From positions 1 to 64,000 of the forward strand of contig NZ_WTLI01000024.1 of the NCBI RefSeq assembly GCF_011421635.1: 64,000 nucleotides of DNA, in the 5' to 3' direction. Positions 7,381 through 17,726 of the stretch are shown here, piece by piece. The translations under genes and the position numbers were made by a program. Within the stretch, counting starts at the first letter, position 1. Each line of letters opens with the position of its first letter. A model generated the notes under the pieces. The model made no database searches and was not told the origin of the DNA. It saw only the letters and a program-made list of their open reading frames with translations. The stretch is from Paenibacillus turpanensis (GTDB lineage Bacteria > Bacillota > Bacilli > Paenibacillales > YIM-B00363).

Positions 7381-8346
7381 TCACAGCGAATTTCCCTCTA
7401 AATGATAGACACCGCAGTTAATCGCGGAAATTTCAATGCGCGGCTTGTACTGCCACTCGATTTCTTGAAGACGCTGTTCAAACTGCTGCTCGACAGCCGG
7501 CTTCGTTTCTTCGTCGGCATTTTGCAGCAGCTCCTGATAAAAGGAGCGGATGCGGGCCTGCTCATCCTCGAGCCGCTCCTGCGCTTCAGCGGCCCATTTG
7601 TGATCGTAGGGCTCGAGCTTCTTATATAAATGCTCCTCCAGCTGCACCATCGCCTTGGTGAGCGGAATGCTAGGCCGGCTCAGGAATGTATTCACCGGCA
7701 GCTTAGGCGTAAGGGTACGGTCAGCCATTTGTTCGTAAAAGGAATCCACGATTGCTCCTGTCATTAAGTTAATGCCGAGGGAATGGATTTCGCCTCGTTT
7801 CATATCGCAGCATAGCTCTACCTTGTAATTGACCCCGAGCCAGGTTGTATAGGGAACGGAAGGCGCCGCGCCGCGCGCGGACTGCTTCCGGTGCTCGTAA
7901 AGCTGGACGAATTTGCCGCGCGATTTGGCAACGCCGAAAATTTGCTCCAGCCTGCGGCTGCCGTACGTCAGCTCATCCCGCGGAATACGCCCATAGGTGC
8001 TGATCGTAGTCGGGGCACTGACGCCGAAGTAATGGCCGAGGATGGAGTCCTTCGCATCGGTAGCAGGTGCCGGTGACGCAGTCTGCGATTGCGGCGATTT
8101 CTTTTGCTGCTGCTTCGCTTCTTGTTCCTTCATCTTCTCCGGGTCAAAAACGAAGGTAAAGGTCATCGTTTGCGGCTCCGCTCCGGTCCTCTCCACAAAG
8201 CTCCAATAATAATGGCGGCCGGTTAAATCCTTGTCGGCCTCCGGCGACAGCTTTACGGTGACATGGGCCGGCGTTTTTTCAACCACATGGCATTCCGTCG
8301 CCTCCAGATAACGCATCACATAGTTTTGGATTTGCTTCGTTTTCAT
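7381..8346 (-). CDS. yqhG: YqhG family protein
   Basis: This 321-residue soluble protein has the YqhG-type start (MKTKQIQNYVMRYLEATECHV) and a repeated pattern of HYYWSFVERTGAEP and similar stretches. Residues 75-100 are a Q/A/P-rich linker. YqhG is found with the SNF2 helicase YqhH beside the glycine cleavage genes in Bacillus, and the same neighbourhood is kept here. Its ATG overlaps the yqhH stop (ATGA), so translation is coupled. The function of YqhG is unknown. Confidence 0.85.
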   Translation of the reverse strand: MKTKQIQNYVMRYLEATECHVVEKTPAHVTVKLSPEADKDLTGRHYYWSFVERTGAEPQTMTFTFVFDPEKMKEQEAKQQQKKSPQSQTASPAPATDAKDSILGHYFGVSAPTTISTYGRIPRDELTYGSRRLEQIFGVAKSRGKFVQLYEHRKQSARGAAPSVPYTTWLGVNYKVELCCDMKRGEIHSLGINLMTGAIVDSFYEQMADRTLTPKLPVNTFLSRPSIPLTKAMVQLEEHLYKKLEPYDHKWAAEAQERLEDEQARIRSFYQELLQNADEETKPAVEQQFEQRLQEIEWQYKPRIEISAINCGVYHLEGNSL

Positions 8347-10148
8347 GTGCTCGCCCCCAATGACCCTGCGCCTGCGGCCGGACGGCTCAGCGCGTCGAGG
8401 ATTGCCGCGGGATCCGGGCCTTTTTCTTTGCTTTCAACTTCGCCTTTGACGGTGTGGAAGGCGTCGCCCAGCTGATGAATGCGCTGCTTGAGCTCATCCT
8501 CGTTGCCGGATTCCAGCATGATTTTGTAGAGGCTCGATTCGAAGGAGGTGCCCTGCTTCTCCAGCCGCTCGATAATCATATCCAGCTCGCCGATGACCAG
8601 CTCAAACATGTTGATCTTTTCATGAAGCAGATTCAAAATATGCTCCTCGATCGTGCCTTTCGTCGAAAGGTTGTAAATATGAACGTCATTTTGCTGTCCG
8701 AGACGGTGGACGCGGCCAATCCGCTGTTCCACGCGCATCGGGTTCCACGGCAGGTCGTAATTGATGATGTTATGGCAGAACTGCAGGTTAATGCCCTCGC
8801 CGCCGGCTTCCGTGGCGACCATGACCTGCGCCCGCCCGCGGAATAAATCCATCATCCAATCCTTTTTGCCCCGGTTCATGCCGCCGCGGTAGGGGACTGC
8901 GATGATATTGTTTTTCTTAAGATGCATCAGCAGCGATTCCTGAGATGCGCGGTATTCGGTAAACACGATAACCTTGCTGTTAATGCTGCGGATCAGGTCG
9001 ATCGTTTTTTCCACCTTCGTATTCGCCTTGATTTTGCGGATAATATCGACGATCTCCCAAATTTTATTCCGCACCGGCGAATCCTGCGCCAGCTTTTTGG
9101 AGAGATTGGCCAACGTTACGAAAACCGCGTCGCGGGAGGAGCAAACCTCGCGCTGCAGCGTGACGAGCGAGAAGATGCTGCCCATTTCGCCGCTGCCTTC
9201 TTCCTGCAGCTTGCTCTTCACAAAATCGTTGACGGCGTGGTACAGCTCCATCTCCTCAGGAGATAGCTCCAAGCTGATATTGCTGACATGACGCTTCGTA
9301 AAATGGACGCCGCCGTCGCTGCGCCGATTGCGGATCATGACCTTAGATAAATGTTGCTGAAGCTGCTGTTCATTTTTCGGAATGCGTTTATCGACGACGT
9401 AATTGCTGGAAAACTCCGTCTGACCGCCGAGCTGTCCAGGCTTAAGCAGGGTGATTAGATTATAGAGCTCGCCGAGATCGTTCTGGATTGGCGTCGCCGT
9501 CAGCAGCAGGCAGTACTTTTTGCGGACATGGTTCACGAACTGATAGTTGGTCGTTTTTTTGTTTTTCAGCTTGTGCGCCTCGTCGATGATAAGCATGTCG
9601 TAATCGATGTTGAGCACGACGTCCTTATGCGGGTCGCGTTTGGCCGTGTCCATGGAAGCGACGACGACGTCGAACTGCTCCCACATATGCGCCTTTTTCT
9701 GGGCGACGGCTTGTATGCCGAATTTTTGGTTCAGCTCGCGCACCCACTGCAGGACCAGGGAGGCCGGCACCAGGATGAGCGCCTTTTTGACTAAACCGCG
9801 AATCATATATTCTTTTAAAATAAGTCCGGCTTCAATTGTTTTTCCGAGGCCGACCTCATCCGCCAAAATGGCCCGTCCGCGCATTTCGTTCAGCACTTTG
9901 CGGGCGGTTTCCAGCTGATGCGGAAGCGGGGTCAGCTGCGGGAGATGGCTTAAGCATTGCAGATCGTCAAAGCTGTGGATGAGAGAAGCCTGCTCCGACT
10001 CATATGCGAGATCAAACAATGTCGGGTGATCCCAAGGGCCGTTCCGTTCGATCCGAGATTCCAGCTCCCCGAGCCAGCTGCGGTCGAACTGGACGTGCAC
10101 GTGCTCGTTAATCGGACGAATAGGGTCCGGGATTGCGGGTTTACGCAT
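8343..10148 (-). CDS. yqhH: SNF2-family DEAD/DEAH helicase YqhH
   Basis: This is a 601-residue RapA/SNF2-like ATPase. Visible motifs in order are Walker A (ADEVGLGKTIEAG), motif II (IIDEAHKLKN), motif III (LLTATPIQND), motif V (EAGGEGINLQF) and motif VI (QRIGRVHRLGQ). Such proteins remodel nucleic-acid-protein complexes; the cellular target of YqhH is unknown. The ATG at 10148 lies 6-7 bases after AAGGAGG and fits the family start better than the upstream ATG. It is divergent from the gcv riboswitch, as in Bacillus. Confidence 0.88.
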   Translation of the reverse strand: MRKPAIPDPIRPINEHVHVQFDRSWLGELESRIERNGPWDHPTLFDLAYESEQASLIHSFDDLQCLSHLPQLTPLPHQLETARKVLNEMRGRAILADEVGLGKTIEAGLILKEYMIRGLVKKALILVPASLVLQWVRELNQKFGIQAVAQKKAHMWEQFDVVVASMDTAKRDPHKDVVLNIDYDMLIIDEAHKLKNKKTTNYQFVNHVRKKYCLLLTATPIQNDLGELYNLITLLKPGQLGGQTEFSSNYVVDKRIPKNEQQLQQHLSKVMIRNRRSDGGVHFTKRHVSNISLELSPEEMELYHAVNDFVKSKLQEEGSGEMGSIFSLVTLQREVCSSRDAVFVTLANLSKKLAQDSPVRNKIWEIVDIIRKIKANTKVEKTIDLIRSINSKVIVFTEYRASQESLLMHLKKNNIIAVPYRGGMNRGKKDWMMDLFRGRAQVMVATEAGGEGINLQFCHNIINYDLPWNPMRVEQRIGRVHRLGQQNDVHIYNLSTKGTIEEHILNLLHEKINMFELVIGELDMIIERLEKQGTSFESSLYKIMLESGNEDELKQRIHQLGDAFHTVKGEVESKEKGPDPAAILDALSRPAAGAGSLGAST

Positions 10149-10379
10149 GGAATTCCTCCTTCTAAGCGAGATCCGGCCAAGCATTACCATCTAGTATGTT
10201 CGAAAATAGGAAGATTCATAACCGCCGGCTGAGAAAGGAGGGAGTGTGGGGATGGATTTTGGTACGGTTGGGAAAGGGTGGAAAATGGTGTGAAATGCGA
10301 ATTAATTCGGTTAGTGTACTGATATTTACGAACGATATTTTAAATATAACGTAATAATGTTCGTTTAATGTATTTGGGG

Positions 10380-10408
10380 TAGACATTATCTTCCTTACAA
10401 CCTATAAT
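10380..10408 (+). promoter_or_regulatory. gcv promoter
   Basis: The -35 box TAGACA (10380-10385), a 17-base spacer and a perfect TATAAT (10403-10408) lie just upstream of the glycine riboswitch. Between yqhH and this promoter there is also a 13-codon reading with a strong ribosome site (ATG at 10252), which I do not call as a gene. Confidence 0.75.
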
Positions 10409-10433
10409 GATTGTGTGCAAAAGCGAATGATGG

Positions 10434-10662
10434 GACAGGGAGAGACTGTGTTCACTCGCAGCGCCGAAGGAGTAAGCCGTACGATTGCGGTGAATCTCTC
10501 AGGCAAAAGGACCTGTTTCGGACGCAACTCTGGAGAGCGTTGGGATTCGGGTTGATGGAGGATTGCGTCAAATCCGAAGGGCAGCCACCCAAGGGGAAAC
10601 TTTGCAGTCTGTCATTGGACAGAACAGCAGAGGCAACTCTCAGGTAAAAGGACAGAGCGTCA
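10434..10662 (+). ncRNA. tandem glycine riboswitch
   Basis: Two glycine aptamers lie in tandem. The first carries GGGAGAGACTG, GCGCCGAAGGAG and AATCTCTCAGGCAAAAGGAC. A linker CAACTCTGGAGAGCG leads to the second, with CACCCAAGGGGAAA and AACTCTCAGGTAAAAGGACAG. This layout is the gcvT-type ON riboswitch that turns on glycine cleavage when glycine is plentiful. About 150 bases separate it from the gcvT ATG and must hold the expression platform; I did not resolve its alternate fold. Confidence 0.95.
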
Positions 10663-10814
10663 GGATGACCGCACACAAACGAAGGATCAATCTGTACAGA
10701 GGGGCTTTGGGCTCTGGGATGGTGTTCTTCGGTTTGCGGCATGCTGAGGCTATGTCCTTTTTGTGCTGTGTGTGCAAAGAAAGGGAAAGGGAATCCGAGG
10801 GGGATGGTGAGGAG

Positions 10815-11915
10815 ATGTCGGGATTGAAACAGACGCCGTTGTACCCATTGTACGGTCAGTACGGCGCGAAAACGATTGATTTCGGCGGCTGGGATTTACC
10901 GGTGCACTTCAGCGGAATTATGAAGGAGCATGAAACGGTTCGTACCGCTGCGGGACTGTTTGACGTATCGCATATGGGAGAATTTATTGTAGAAGGACCT
11001 GCGGCTGAATCATTTTTGCAGAAAATGACGGTCAACGATGTGTCAGCGCTCGTCCCGGGCCAGGCTCAATACAGCTTGATGTGTTATACGGACGGCGGCG
11101 TGGTTGACGATTTGCTGATTTATAAGAAAGCCGATGATTCCTTCATGCTCGTGGTGAATGCGTCCAATATTCAAAAAGATTTCGATTGGCTGGAGCGGCA
11201 TAGGGAGGATGGGGTTACTCTGGTGAACCTATCCGATGAGATGGCTTTGCTGGCGCTGCAGGGGCCAAAGGCGGAAGCGATATTGCAGCGGATTACGGAT
11301 GTGCCTCTGCAGGAGCTCGGCCCCTTCCGGTTTGTCGATCAAGCGCAGGCCGGAGACGGCTTGGCGCTCATTTCCCGCACCGGATATACCGGTGAGGATG
11401 GCTTTGAGATTTATGTGCGCGCGGAGGAGGCGTGCTCTCTTTGGGAGCAGCTGCTTGAAGTCGGCCGGGAGGACGGCCTGCTGCCGGTCGGGCTTGGGGC
11501 GCGGGATACGCTGCGCTTCGAGGCGAGGCTGCCGTTGTACGGACAGGAGCTGAATGCTTCGATTACGCCGCTGGAAGCGGGGCTCGGTTTTTTTGTAAAG
11601 CTGAACAAGGGCGCCGATTTTATCGGACGTGCTGCATTGGTCAAGCAAAAGGAAGCGGGGCTTGCGCGCAAGCTCGTCGGTATTGAAATGATCGAGCGCG
11701 GCATTCCCCGCACGCATTATGCGGTTGGGCATGGCGATGAGGTCATAGGCGAGGTGACGTCAGGCACACAGTCGCCAACGACGCGCCAAAATGTCGGACT
11801 CGCGCTGATTCGCAGCGAGCATGCTCAGCTCGGGACGGAGCTGTGGGTGGAAATCCGCGGCAAACGGGTCGCGGCCCGGGTGGTCAAGACTCCTTTTTAC
11901 AGCAGAAAGAAATAG
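10815..11915 (+). CDS. gcvT: aminomethyltransferase (glycine cleavage T protein)
   Basis: This 366-residue protein transfers the aminomethyl carbon from GcvH to tetrahydrofolate. Hallmarks are [20 protein letters not shown], the [11 protein letters not shown] box and [13 protein letters not shown], with [12 protein letters not shown] and the C-terminal barrel after residue 285. Length is normal. The upstream open frame covers the riboswitch, so the start is the ATG at 10815 after GGTGAGG. It is the first gene of the gcvT-gcvPA-gcvPB operon under glycine riboswitch control. Confidence 0.95.
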   Translation: MSGLKQTPLYPLYGQYGAKTIDFGGWDLPVHFSGIMKEHETVRTAAGLFDVSHMGEFIVEGPAAESFLQKMTVNDVSALVPGQAQYSLMCYTDGGVVDDLLIYKKADDSFMLVVNASNIQKDFDWLERHREDGVTLVNLSDEMALLALQGPKAEAILQRITDVPLQELGPFRFVDQAQAGDGLALISRTGYTGEDGFEIYVRAEEACSLWEQLLEVGREDGLLPVGLGARDTLRFEARLPLYGQELNASITPLEAGLGFFVKLNKGADFIGRAALVKQKEAGLARKLVGIEMIERGIPRTHYAVGHGDEVIGEVTSGTQSPTTRQNVGLALIRSEHAQLGTELWVEIRGKRVAARVVKTPFYSRKK

Positions 11916-11983
11916 GGAAAGAACGCCCCGCTGACATGCGGCACGGGGACAAATGAAGCGATTTAAGGAGAGGAGCTGCGCGA

Positions 11984-13339
11984 GTGAAGCATCGATATTT
12001 GCCGTTAACGGAACAGGATCGTAAGGATATGCTGGACGCCATCGGCGTTCAGAGCATGGAGGATTTGTTCGTTGATATTCCGGAGGGAATTCGCTATAAC
12101 GAGCGGCTGAAGGTGGGAGAAGCGCTCAGCGAGCCGGAGCTTCTGCGGTACATGCGCAAGCTCTCCGGGAAAAATGCCGATTTTGACCGTTATGCTTCGT
12201 TCTTAGGAGCGGGGATGTACGATCATCATTTGCCTGTGGTGGTCGGGCATGTGGTGTCGCGCTCCGAGTTTTATACCGCGTATACGCCGTACCAGCCGGA
12301 AATCAGCCAAGGCGAGCTGCAGGCGATTTTCGAATTCCAATCGTATATTTGCGAGCTGACCGGCATGGCGGTGGCCAACGCTTCGATGTACGACGGAGCG
12401 ACGGCATTGGCTGAGGCGGGGGCGTTAGCGGCGGGAGCAACGAGGCGGCAGAAGCTCGTCGTTTCGCGGGCGGTTCATCCTGAGGCGCGCGCGATCGTTC
12501 GGACCTCCGCGAAGGGGCTTGGCCTCGAGGTCGTGGAGGTTCCGCATACAGGTGGCGTGACCGATGCGGAGGCGTTGGCGGCGGCGGTGGATGACAGCAC
12601 CGCAGCGGTACTGCTGCAGTCGCCGAATTTCTTCGGCTGTATCGAGGATGTAGCGGCCATCGAGGCGGTCGCGCACAGGAGCGGGGCGCTGCTCGTCGTG
12701 AGCGCGAACCCGATGTCGCTCGGGCTGCTGGAGCCGCCGGGCAAGCTCGGCGCCGACATCGTCGTCGGCGATGCGCAGCCGTTCGGGATCGCCGCGTCGT
12801 TCGGCGGCCCGTCCTGCGGCTACTTCGCAGTCGCGGAGAAGTGGATGCGGCGCATGCCGGGCCGCATCGTCGGCCAAACGGTCGACCGCGACGGCAAGCG
12901 CGGCTTCGTGCTCACGCTGCAGGCGCGCGAGCAGCATATTCGCCGGGAGAAGGCGACGTCGAATATATGCTCGAACCAGGCGCTGCTGGCGCTGTGCGCA
13001 TCCGTGTATTTGTCGACGATGGGCAGGCAGGGGCTGCGGGACGTCAGCAGCCTCAATGTGCAGAAGTCGCACTATGCGGCGCGGCGCTTGAGCCAGGTTG
13101 CCGGGGTGACGCTGCCATTTGGCGAGGCCTCCTTTTTCAACGAGTTTGTCGTGAAGCTTCCGGAAGGCGTGCAGGTGGACGCTGTGAATGAAGCTCTGCT
13201 GCAGAACGGCTTTATTGGGGGCTTTGACTTGGGCCGCGCGTATGCCGAGCTTTCCGGTCATATGCTGGTGGCGGTCACGGAGCAGCGCACAAAGGATGAG
13301 ATCGACCAATTTGCACAATGCCTGGAGGGATTGCTGTGA
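11984..13339 (+). CDS. gcvPA: glycine dehydrogenase subunit 1 (P protein, N-terminal half)
   Basis: This is a 451-residue subunit of the PLP-dependent glycine decarboxylase, split as in Firmicutes. Family features include [21 protein letters not shown], the [16 protein letters not shown] and the [10 protein letters not shown] stretches. It pairs with GcvPB, which carries the PLP lysine. It lies 68 bases after gcvT and overlaps gcvPB by 4 bases. The middle is locally very GC-rich, which produces long antisense open frames that are not genes. Confidence 0.95.
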   Translation: MKHRYLPLTEQDRKDMLDAIGVQSMEDLFVDIPEGIRYNERLKVGEALSEPELLRYMRKLSGKNADFDRYASFLGAGMYDHHLPVVVGHVVSRSEFYTAYTPYQPEISQGELQAIFEFQSYICELTGMAVANASMYDGATALAEAGALAAGATRRQKLVVSRAVHPEARAIVRTSAKGLGLEVVEVPHTGGVTDAEALAAAVDDSTAAVLLQSPNFFGCIEDVAAIEAVAHRSGALLVVSANPMSLGLLEPPGKLGADIVVGDAQPFGIAASFGGPSCGYFAVAEKWMRRMPGRIVGQTVDRDGKRGFVLTLQAREQHIRREKATSNICSNQALLALCASVYLSTMGRQGLRDVSSLNVQKSHYAARRLSQVAGVTLPFGEASFFNEFVVKLPEGVQVDAVNEALLQNGFIGGFDLGRAYAELSGHMLVAVTEQRTKDEIDQFAQCLEGLL

Positions 13340-14790
13340 GCGAGCAAAAGCTGATATTTGAATGTAGTCAACAGGGGCGGACCGCTTATGCGCTGCCAGC
13401 GTGCGATGTTCCCGAATCGGAGCTTGGGGAGCTAATCAACCCGAGGTTCCTGCGCTCGTCTCCGGCAGAGCTTCCGGAAGTGTACGAGGTTGATGTCATT
13501 CGCCACTATACGGCGCTATCGAGACGTAATTTTGGGGTCGATAACGGGTTCTATCCGTTGGGCTCATGCACGATGAAATATAACCCGAAAATTAATGAGG
13601 ATATTGCGCGGATGCCGGGCTTTGCCAAGATCCATCCGTATCAGCCGGAATCTTCGGTGCAGGGAGCGCTGGAGCTCCTTTACCACCTGCAGCAGGATTT
13701 GGCTGAAATTACCGGCATGGACCGGGTGACGCTGCAGCCTGCTGCCGGGGCCCACGGCGAATGGACCGGTCTTATGATGATCAAGGCGTATCATGAGAGC
13801 CGCGGGGAGGCGCGCACAAAGGTGATCGTGCCGGATACGGCGCATGGCACAAACCCTGCGAGTGCAACGGTCGCCGGGTTTGAAACGGTGACGATCCCGT
13901 CCGATGCAAGCGGGCTGGTCGATTTGGCTGCGCTGCGGGCGGCAGTCGGGCCGGATACGGCCGCGCTCATGCTGACGAACCCGAGCACGCTCGGCTTGTT
14001 CGAGACGGATATTGCGGAAATCGCCTCGATTGTACATGAGGCGGGCGGGCTGCTCTATTACGACGGCGCGAACGCGAATGCGATTCTTGGGATTTCGCGC
14101 CCCGGCGATATGGGCTTCGACGTTGTGCATTTGAATTTGCACAAGACGTTCTCGACGCCGCATGGCGGCGGAGGGCCGGGCGCAGGTCCGGTCGGCGTGA
14201 AGGAGATCTTGGCGCCTTTTCTGCCGGCGCCTGTGGTGGCTAAGGGCGCCGACGGCGCGTTCCGGCTGGAGGGCGATATTCCACAGTCGATCGGCCGGGT
14301 GAAGGCGTTCTACGGCAACTTCGGCATCCTGGTGCGCGCGTACGCGTACATCCGCACGCTTGGGCCGGACGGCCTGCGCGCGGTATCGGAGAACGCGGTG
14401 CTGAACGCGAACTATATGCTGCGGCGGCTGGCGCCGTATTACGACGTGCCGTTCGACCGCGTCTGCAAGCACGAGTTCGTGCTTTCGGGCAAGCGTCAGA
14501 AGAAGCACGGCGTGCGCACGCTTGATATGGCGAAGCGGCTGCTCGACTTCGGCTATCATCCGCCGACGGTGTATTTTCCGCTTATCGTGGAGGAATGCAT
14601 GATGATCGAGCCGACGGAGACGGAGAGCAAGGAAACGCTCGACGCCTTTATTGAGGCGATGATCCAGATTGCCCGCGAGGCGGAGGAGACGCCGGAGCTG
14701 GTGCAAAACGCGCCGTACACGACGATCGTCAAGCGCCTCGATGAGGCTCAGGCGGCCCGCAAGCCAGTGCTCAACTGCAGCTGCGGTTGA
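13336..14790 (+). CDS. gcvPB: glycine dehydrogenase subunit 2 (P protein, C-terminal half)
   Basis: This 484-residue protein carries the PLP-binding lysine ([18 protein letters not shown], about Lys270) and forms the active site with Gcv[19 protein letters not shown] near the start and the [10 protein letters not shown] motif are typical. The GTG at 13336 lies 6 bases after GGAGGG and overlaps the gcvPA stop (GTGA); the ATG at 13318 would overlap more and lacks a ribosome site. It ends with NCSCG. It is the last gene of the glycine operon. Confidence 0.95.
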   Translation: MSEQKLIFECSQQGRTAYALPACDVPESELGELINPRFLRSSPAELPEVYEVDVIRHYTALSRRNFGVDNGFYPLGSCTMKYNPKINEDIARMPGFAKIHPYQPESSVQGALELLYHLQQDLAEITGMDRVTLQPAAGAHGEWTGLMMIKAYHESRGEARTKVIVPDTAHGTNPASATVAGFETVTIPSDASGLVDLAALRAAVGPDTAALMLTNPSTLGLFETDIAEIASIVHEAGGLLYYDGANANAILGISRPGDMGFDVVHLNLHKTFSTPHGGGGPGAGPVGVKEILAPFLPAPVVAKGADGAFRLEGDIPQSIGRVKAFYGNFGILVRAYAYIRTLGPDGLRAVSENAVLNANYMLRRLAPYYDVPFDRVCKHEFVLSGKRQKKHGVRTLDMAKRLLDFGYHPPTVYFPLIVEECMMIEPTETESKETLDAFIEAMIQIAREAEETPELVQNAPYTTIVKRLDEAQAARKPVLNCSCG

Positions 14791-14838
14791 GCACCGCTGC
14801 AGTCCGGGTGCAGGAGTCCGCAGATTCTCCGATCCCCA

Positions 14839-14910
14839 AGCCCCGCGACAAAGCCGCCACACTTAATGCACAAGTGTCGGCGGCTTGGCGTCGCGGGGCT
14901 CTCCCTTTTT
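14839..14910 (+). terminator. long nested hairpin terminator
   Basis: The outer arms AGCCCCGCGAC (14839-14849) and GTCGCGGGGCT (14890-14900) enclose a second stem, AGCCGCC/GGCGGCT, followed by CTCCCTTTTT. It ends the gcv operon. The right half is also the coding end of the converging DUF421 gene. Confidence 0.65.
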
Positions 14911-15462
14911 GCCCACTGAAATATGCAGCTCTCGCTCCTCGTTGATGGAGGCGAAGGTAACCTGCTCGACACGGATGGAATTGTCGCTCAGCACCTTTTT
15001 CAGCCAATTTTCGTCGAGGTCGAGGTACTCCAGTACTTCCTTGTAAATTTTCCCTTCAACAATAACGGGATAATGCATACCCTGTGCATCTTTGCTGGAG
15101 CCGTCGTCGGACCGGGCTGCCGGCCCTTTCAAAAGGCCGTCGTTTAAAACGGGCTCTTGAATTCCTTTCCTTTTCTTCATCGTAAGGGTTCCGTTCGTTT
15201 CCATAATGCCTTGTAACATTCGTAAGAAAAGCAGGTGAAGAACCAAGAGGACGGCAGCCGCTGCAATCGGATATAAAGGATGAATGGCAGGGTTGACAAT
15301 CGTGGCACCCAAAATGACCCCTAGCACGAGCATGATCATAAAATCGGAGGCCGGAAGCTCGGAAACCTTGCGTTTTCCTAGGAACAAGGCAGAGCCAAGC
15401 AGGAGCGGAGCCAAAGCGGCCAGACGGAGCAGTTCATCGAACAGCTTATCCATATCTTCCAT
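14863..15462 (-). CDS. DUF421 (YetF-like) membrane protein
   Basis: This is a 199-residue protein with three hydrophobic segments in residues 10-85 (LAALAPLLLGSALFLGKR, FMIMLVLGVILGATIV, YPIAAAAVLLVLHLLFL) and a cytosolic C-terminal domain with YPVIVEGKIYKEVLEYLDLDENWL, typical of the YetF/DUF421 family. A variable insert (residues 95-125) separates the two. The ATG at 15462 follows GGGGGA. Its last ten codons lie inside the gcv terminator hairpin. Function is unclear; family members are linked to sporulation or stress. Confidence 0.8.
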   Translation of the reverse strand: MEDMDKLFDELLRLAALAPLLLGSALFLGKRKVSELPASDFMIMLVLGVILGATIVNPAIHPLYPIAAAAVLLVLHLLFLRMLQGIMETNGTLTMKKRKGIQEPVLNDGLLKGPAARSDDGSSKDAQGMHYPVIVEGKIYKEVLEYLDLDENWLKKVLSDNSIRVEQVTFASINEERELHISVGKKGEPRDAKPPTLVH

Positions 15463-15632
15463 AACATCCCCCGTGTGTTTGTCTCGTTCAACAGGCTTCC
15501 CGTAACCTGAGGAGAGTAAACATTTTTTAACAGGCAGGGTCTGGGAAGGGGAAAAGCTCCAGCTGCTTGGACGAGAAAATCGCGATCGTGTATGATGAGA
15601 AGAAAATGGTTTGTGTTGTGGGGGAAGCATAC

Positions 15633-16484
15633 ATGGAAACAACGACTTGGAGATTTATCGATACGGGCAAAGGCTCGCCTGCTTGGAATATGGCTGTGGA
15701 TGAAGCGATTTCGATTGTGCATGGACAAGGGAAAGTGGCTCCGACCTTGCGTTTTTATGGATGGGATCCGGCAACCCTGTCGATCGGATATTTTCAAAAG
15801 GCGGAGGAAGAGGTTGATTTTGCGGCGCTTGCAAGGGAAGGACTCGGCTTTGTGCGTCGGCCAACCGGGGGAAGGGCGGTTTTGCACGATCAGGAGCTGA
15901 CATACAGTATCATAGTAGATGAAAAGTATCCCGGGATGCCGCGCGGAGTGACGGAGGCGTACCGTGTGCTTAGCGAGGGGCTGCTGTATGGCTTTCAGGC
16001 GCTCGGGCTGGACGCGGAGATGGTGAATCTCGCATCGGAGGAAGAAAAGGCGAAGTACGCTGCCGCAGGAGGCTCGTCGGTTTGCTTTGATTCGCCGAGC
16101 TGGTACGAGCTTGTGGTGGAAGGCCGGAAGGTAGCGGGAAGCGCGCAGACCCGGAAGCATGGAGTCATTTTGCAGCATGGCTCGATTTTATTGGAAATGG
16201 ATATTGAAAAGCTGTTTTCGGTGCTGCGGTTTCCGAGCGAACGCTTGAAGGAGCGCTTGATGCGTTCGTTTCCCGATAAAGCGGCGGCGATTCAGGAGCT
16301 GCTGCGGGCGAGAGGGCTCGAGGAAACGACGATGGACAAGGTGACGGAAGCGTTCCGGGAGGGATTGGCTCGTGGCCTTGGCGTGAAGCTGGTGCCATCC
16401 GAGCTGACTGACGAAGAAAAACAATTGGCCGCTGAGCTTGCGGCGGAGCGGTATGGGCACGATTCCTGGAATTTGCGAAGGTAA
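15633..16484 (+). CDS. lipM: octanoyl-[GcvH]:protein octanoyltransferase
   Basis: This 283-residue LipM moves octanoate from acyl carrier protein to GcvH, the first step of lipoate assembly. It follows the Bacillus protein through the family: ETTTWRFIDTG, RFYGWDPATLSIGYFQK, FVRRPTGGRAVLHD, the catalytic cysteine in GGSSVCFD (Cys151) and GRKVAGSAQTR (Lys166). GGGGGAA lies 6-7 bases before the ATG at 15633. Its place downstream of gcv matches its job, since lipoyl-GcvH is the substrate carrier for glycine cleavage. Confidence 0.93.
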   Translation: METTTWRFIDTGKGSPAWNMAVDEAISIVHGQGKVAPTLRFYGWDPATLSIGYFQKAEEEVDFAALAREGLGFVRRPTGGRAVLHDQELTYSIIVDEKYPGMPRGVTEAYRVLSEGLLYGFQALGLDAEMVNLASEEEKAKYAAAGGSSVCFDSPSWYELVVEGRKVAGSAQTRKHGVILQHGSILLEMDIEKLFSVLRFPSERLKERLMRSFPDKAAAIQELLRARGLEETTMDKVTEAFREGLARGLGVKLVPSELTDEEKQLAAELAAERYGHDSWNLRR

Positions 16485-16501
16485 GATAAGCTGTGAAAAC
16501 G

Positions 16502-16540
16502 AAACAGGCCATCGCATGCAAGCGGCAGGCCTGTTTTGTG
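16502..16540. terminator. terminator between converging genes
   Basis: AAACAGGCC (16502-16510) pairs with GGCCTGTTT (16528-16536), followed by T. It lies between lipM and dat and can act in both directions. Confidence 0.7.
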
Positions 16541-16571
16541 CTGTTTTCGGGCTTCGATGTCGGAGAGGGGA

Positions 16572-17408
16572 TTATGATGGAGGCAGCGTAGTCTCAAAAG
16601 CTTCCTGAAGGCGTTTCGTGAGCGGCCCCGGGGTTCCTGCACCGATCGGTTGCTGATCCACCTGAATCACCGGCGTAATCTCCACGGTTGTACCGGCGAT
16701 AAACGCTTCGTTGGCGTTTCGCAGCTCGTCAAGCGTAAAGGCGCGCTCCTCGGCTGGGATCGCAAGCGTTTGGGCGAGCCGGAGTACTACCATGCGGGTG
16801 ATGCCATGCAGGATGAGGTTGTTGGCAGGATGCGTCAGTAAGCGGCCGTCCTTTACGATAAAAAGATTCGAGGCGCTGCATTCGGTGACGGTGCCGTCCC
16901 GGTGCATAATGGCTTCTTGTGCTCCTGCATCCAGCGCTTCCTGCTTGGCCATAACATTAGGAAGCAGGTTTAAGGTTTTCATGTCGCAGCGCAGCCAGCG
17001 GATATCGGGCAGTGTAATGGCGGAAATGCCTGCGCGCATCGAATCCAGAGGCCGTTCGACATGGCTGCAGAAGCCAAGAGTGACCGGCTCCGCATTTTTG
17101 GGAAACGGATGGCTTCTGGATGCCGCTCCGCGGGTGATCTGTAAATAAACGCTGCCGTTTACGATCGCGTTGGCTGCGAGCAATTCGTCAAGCCAAGCAT
17201 TGAATTGGGGAATACTCCAAGGGAGCGTTATTTTAATCCCTTTTGCGCTTCGTTCAAGACGTTCGTTATGCGCATCGCGTTCGTAGAAAGCGCCATTATA
17301 AACGCGATACACCTCGTAAATTCCGTCCCCGAAATGATAACCCCTGTCCAAAGGGCTGACCTGTACATCCTCTTGATCGATGATCGCGCCGTTCCAAAGT
17401 ATTTTCAC
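16572..17408 (-). CDS. dat: D-amino-acid transaminase
   Basis: This is a 278-residue fold-type IV PLP enzyme that makes D-glutamate and D-alanine from D-amino acids and 2-oxo acids, for the cell wall. Visible features are VSPLDRGYHFGDGIYEV at the start, the PLP lysine in CDMKTLNLLPNVMAKQ (Lys144), TVTECSASNLFIVK and AGTTVEITPV. It starts at GTG 17408, 9 bases after GGGAGG. Length is normal for bacterial DAAT. A branched-chain or aminodeoxychorismate lyase relative is less likely given the DRGYHFGDG and CDMKTLN motifs. Confidence 0.9.
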   Translation of the reverse strand: MKILWNGAIIDQEDVQVSPLDRGYHFGDGIYEVYRVYNGAFYERDAHNERLERSAKGIKITLPWSIPQFNAWLDELLAANAIVNGSVYLQITRGAASRSHPFPKNAEPVTLGFCSHVERPLDSMRAGISAITLPDIRWLRCDMKTLNLLPNVMAKQEALDAGAQEAIMHRDGTVTECSASNLFIVKDGRLLTHPANNLILHGITRMVVLRLAQTLAIPAEERAFTLDELRNANEAFIAGTTVEITPVIQVDQQPIGAGTPGPLTKRLQEAFETTLPPS

Positions 17409-17726
17409 AGCTGCATTCCTCCCCTCGCTTACTCACGGCACACCGCCCATTGAATATAATGAGATAAAATATACCTGTGAGTAATTGCGAACATGTGTTT
17501 GTATATTTCGATTTATGTATGGTATACTAAAAAAGCTTGATACTACATTATCGCATTCCATCACGGGCTGTCAAAATCAGGATTTCAATAAATTGGAGTC
17601 AAAAATAGTCGAATTATGTCGTTTATTTTTGATTATTGGGGATGCGAGAAAATGAGATATCAGGAGAAATAGAAAGCTTGGACGATTTATAAATCTATTA
17701 AAACTGAAATTCGGTCTTCTGCCTGA

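Noticed and set aside
10252-10293. 13-codon reading with a strong ribosome site upstream of the gcv promoter
   Set aside because: Too short to support, with no conserved pattern; noted only in the promoter entry.
12425-14862. Long antisense open frames opposite gcvPA and gcvPB (297 and 432 codons)
   Set aside because: They lie in locally GC-rich coding DNA, are low-complexity Arg/His-rich, lack ribosome sites and known domains, and mirror well-supported genes.
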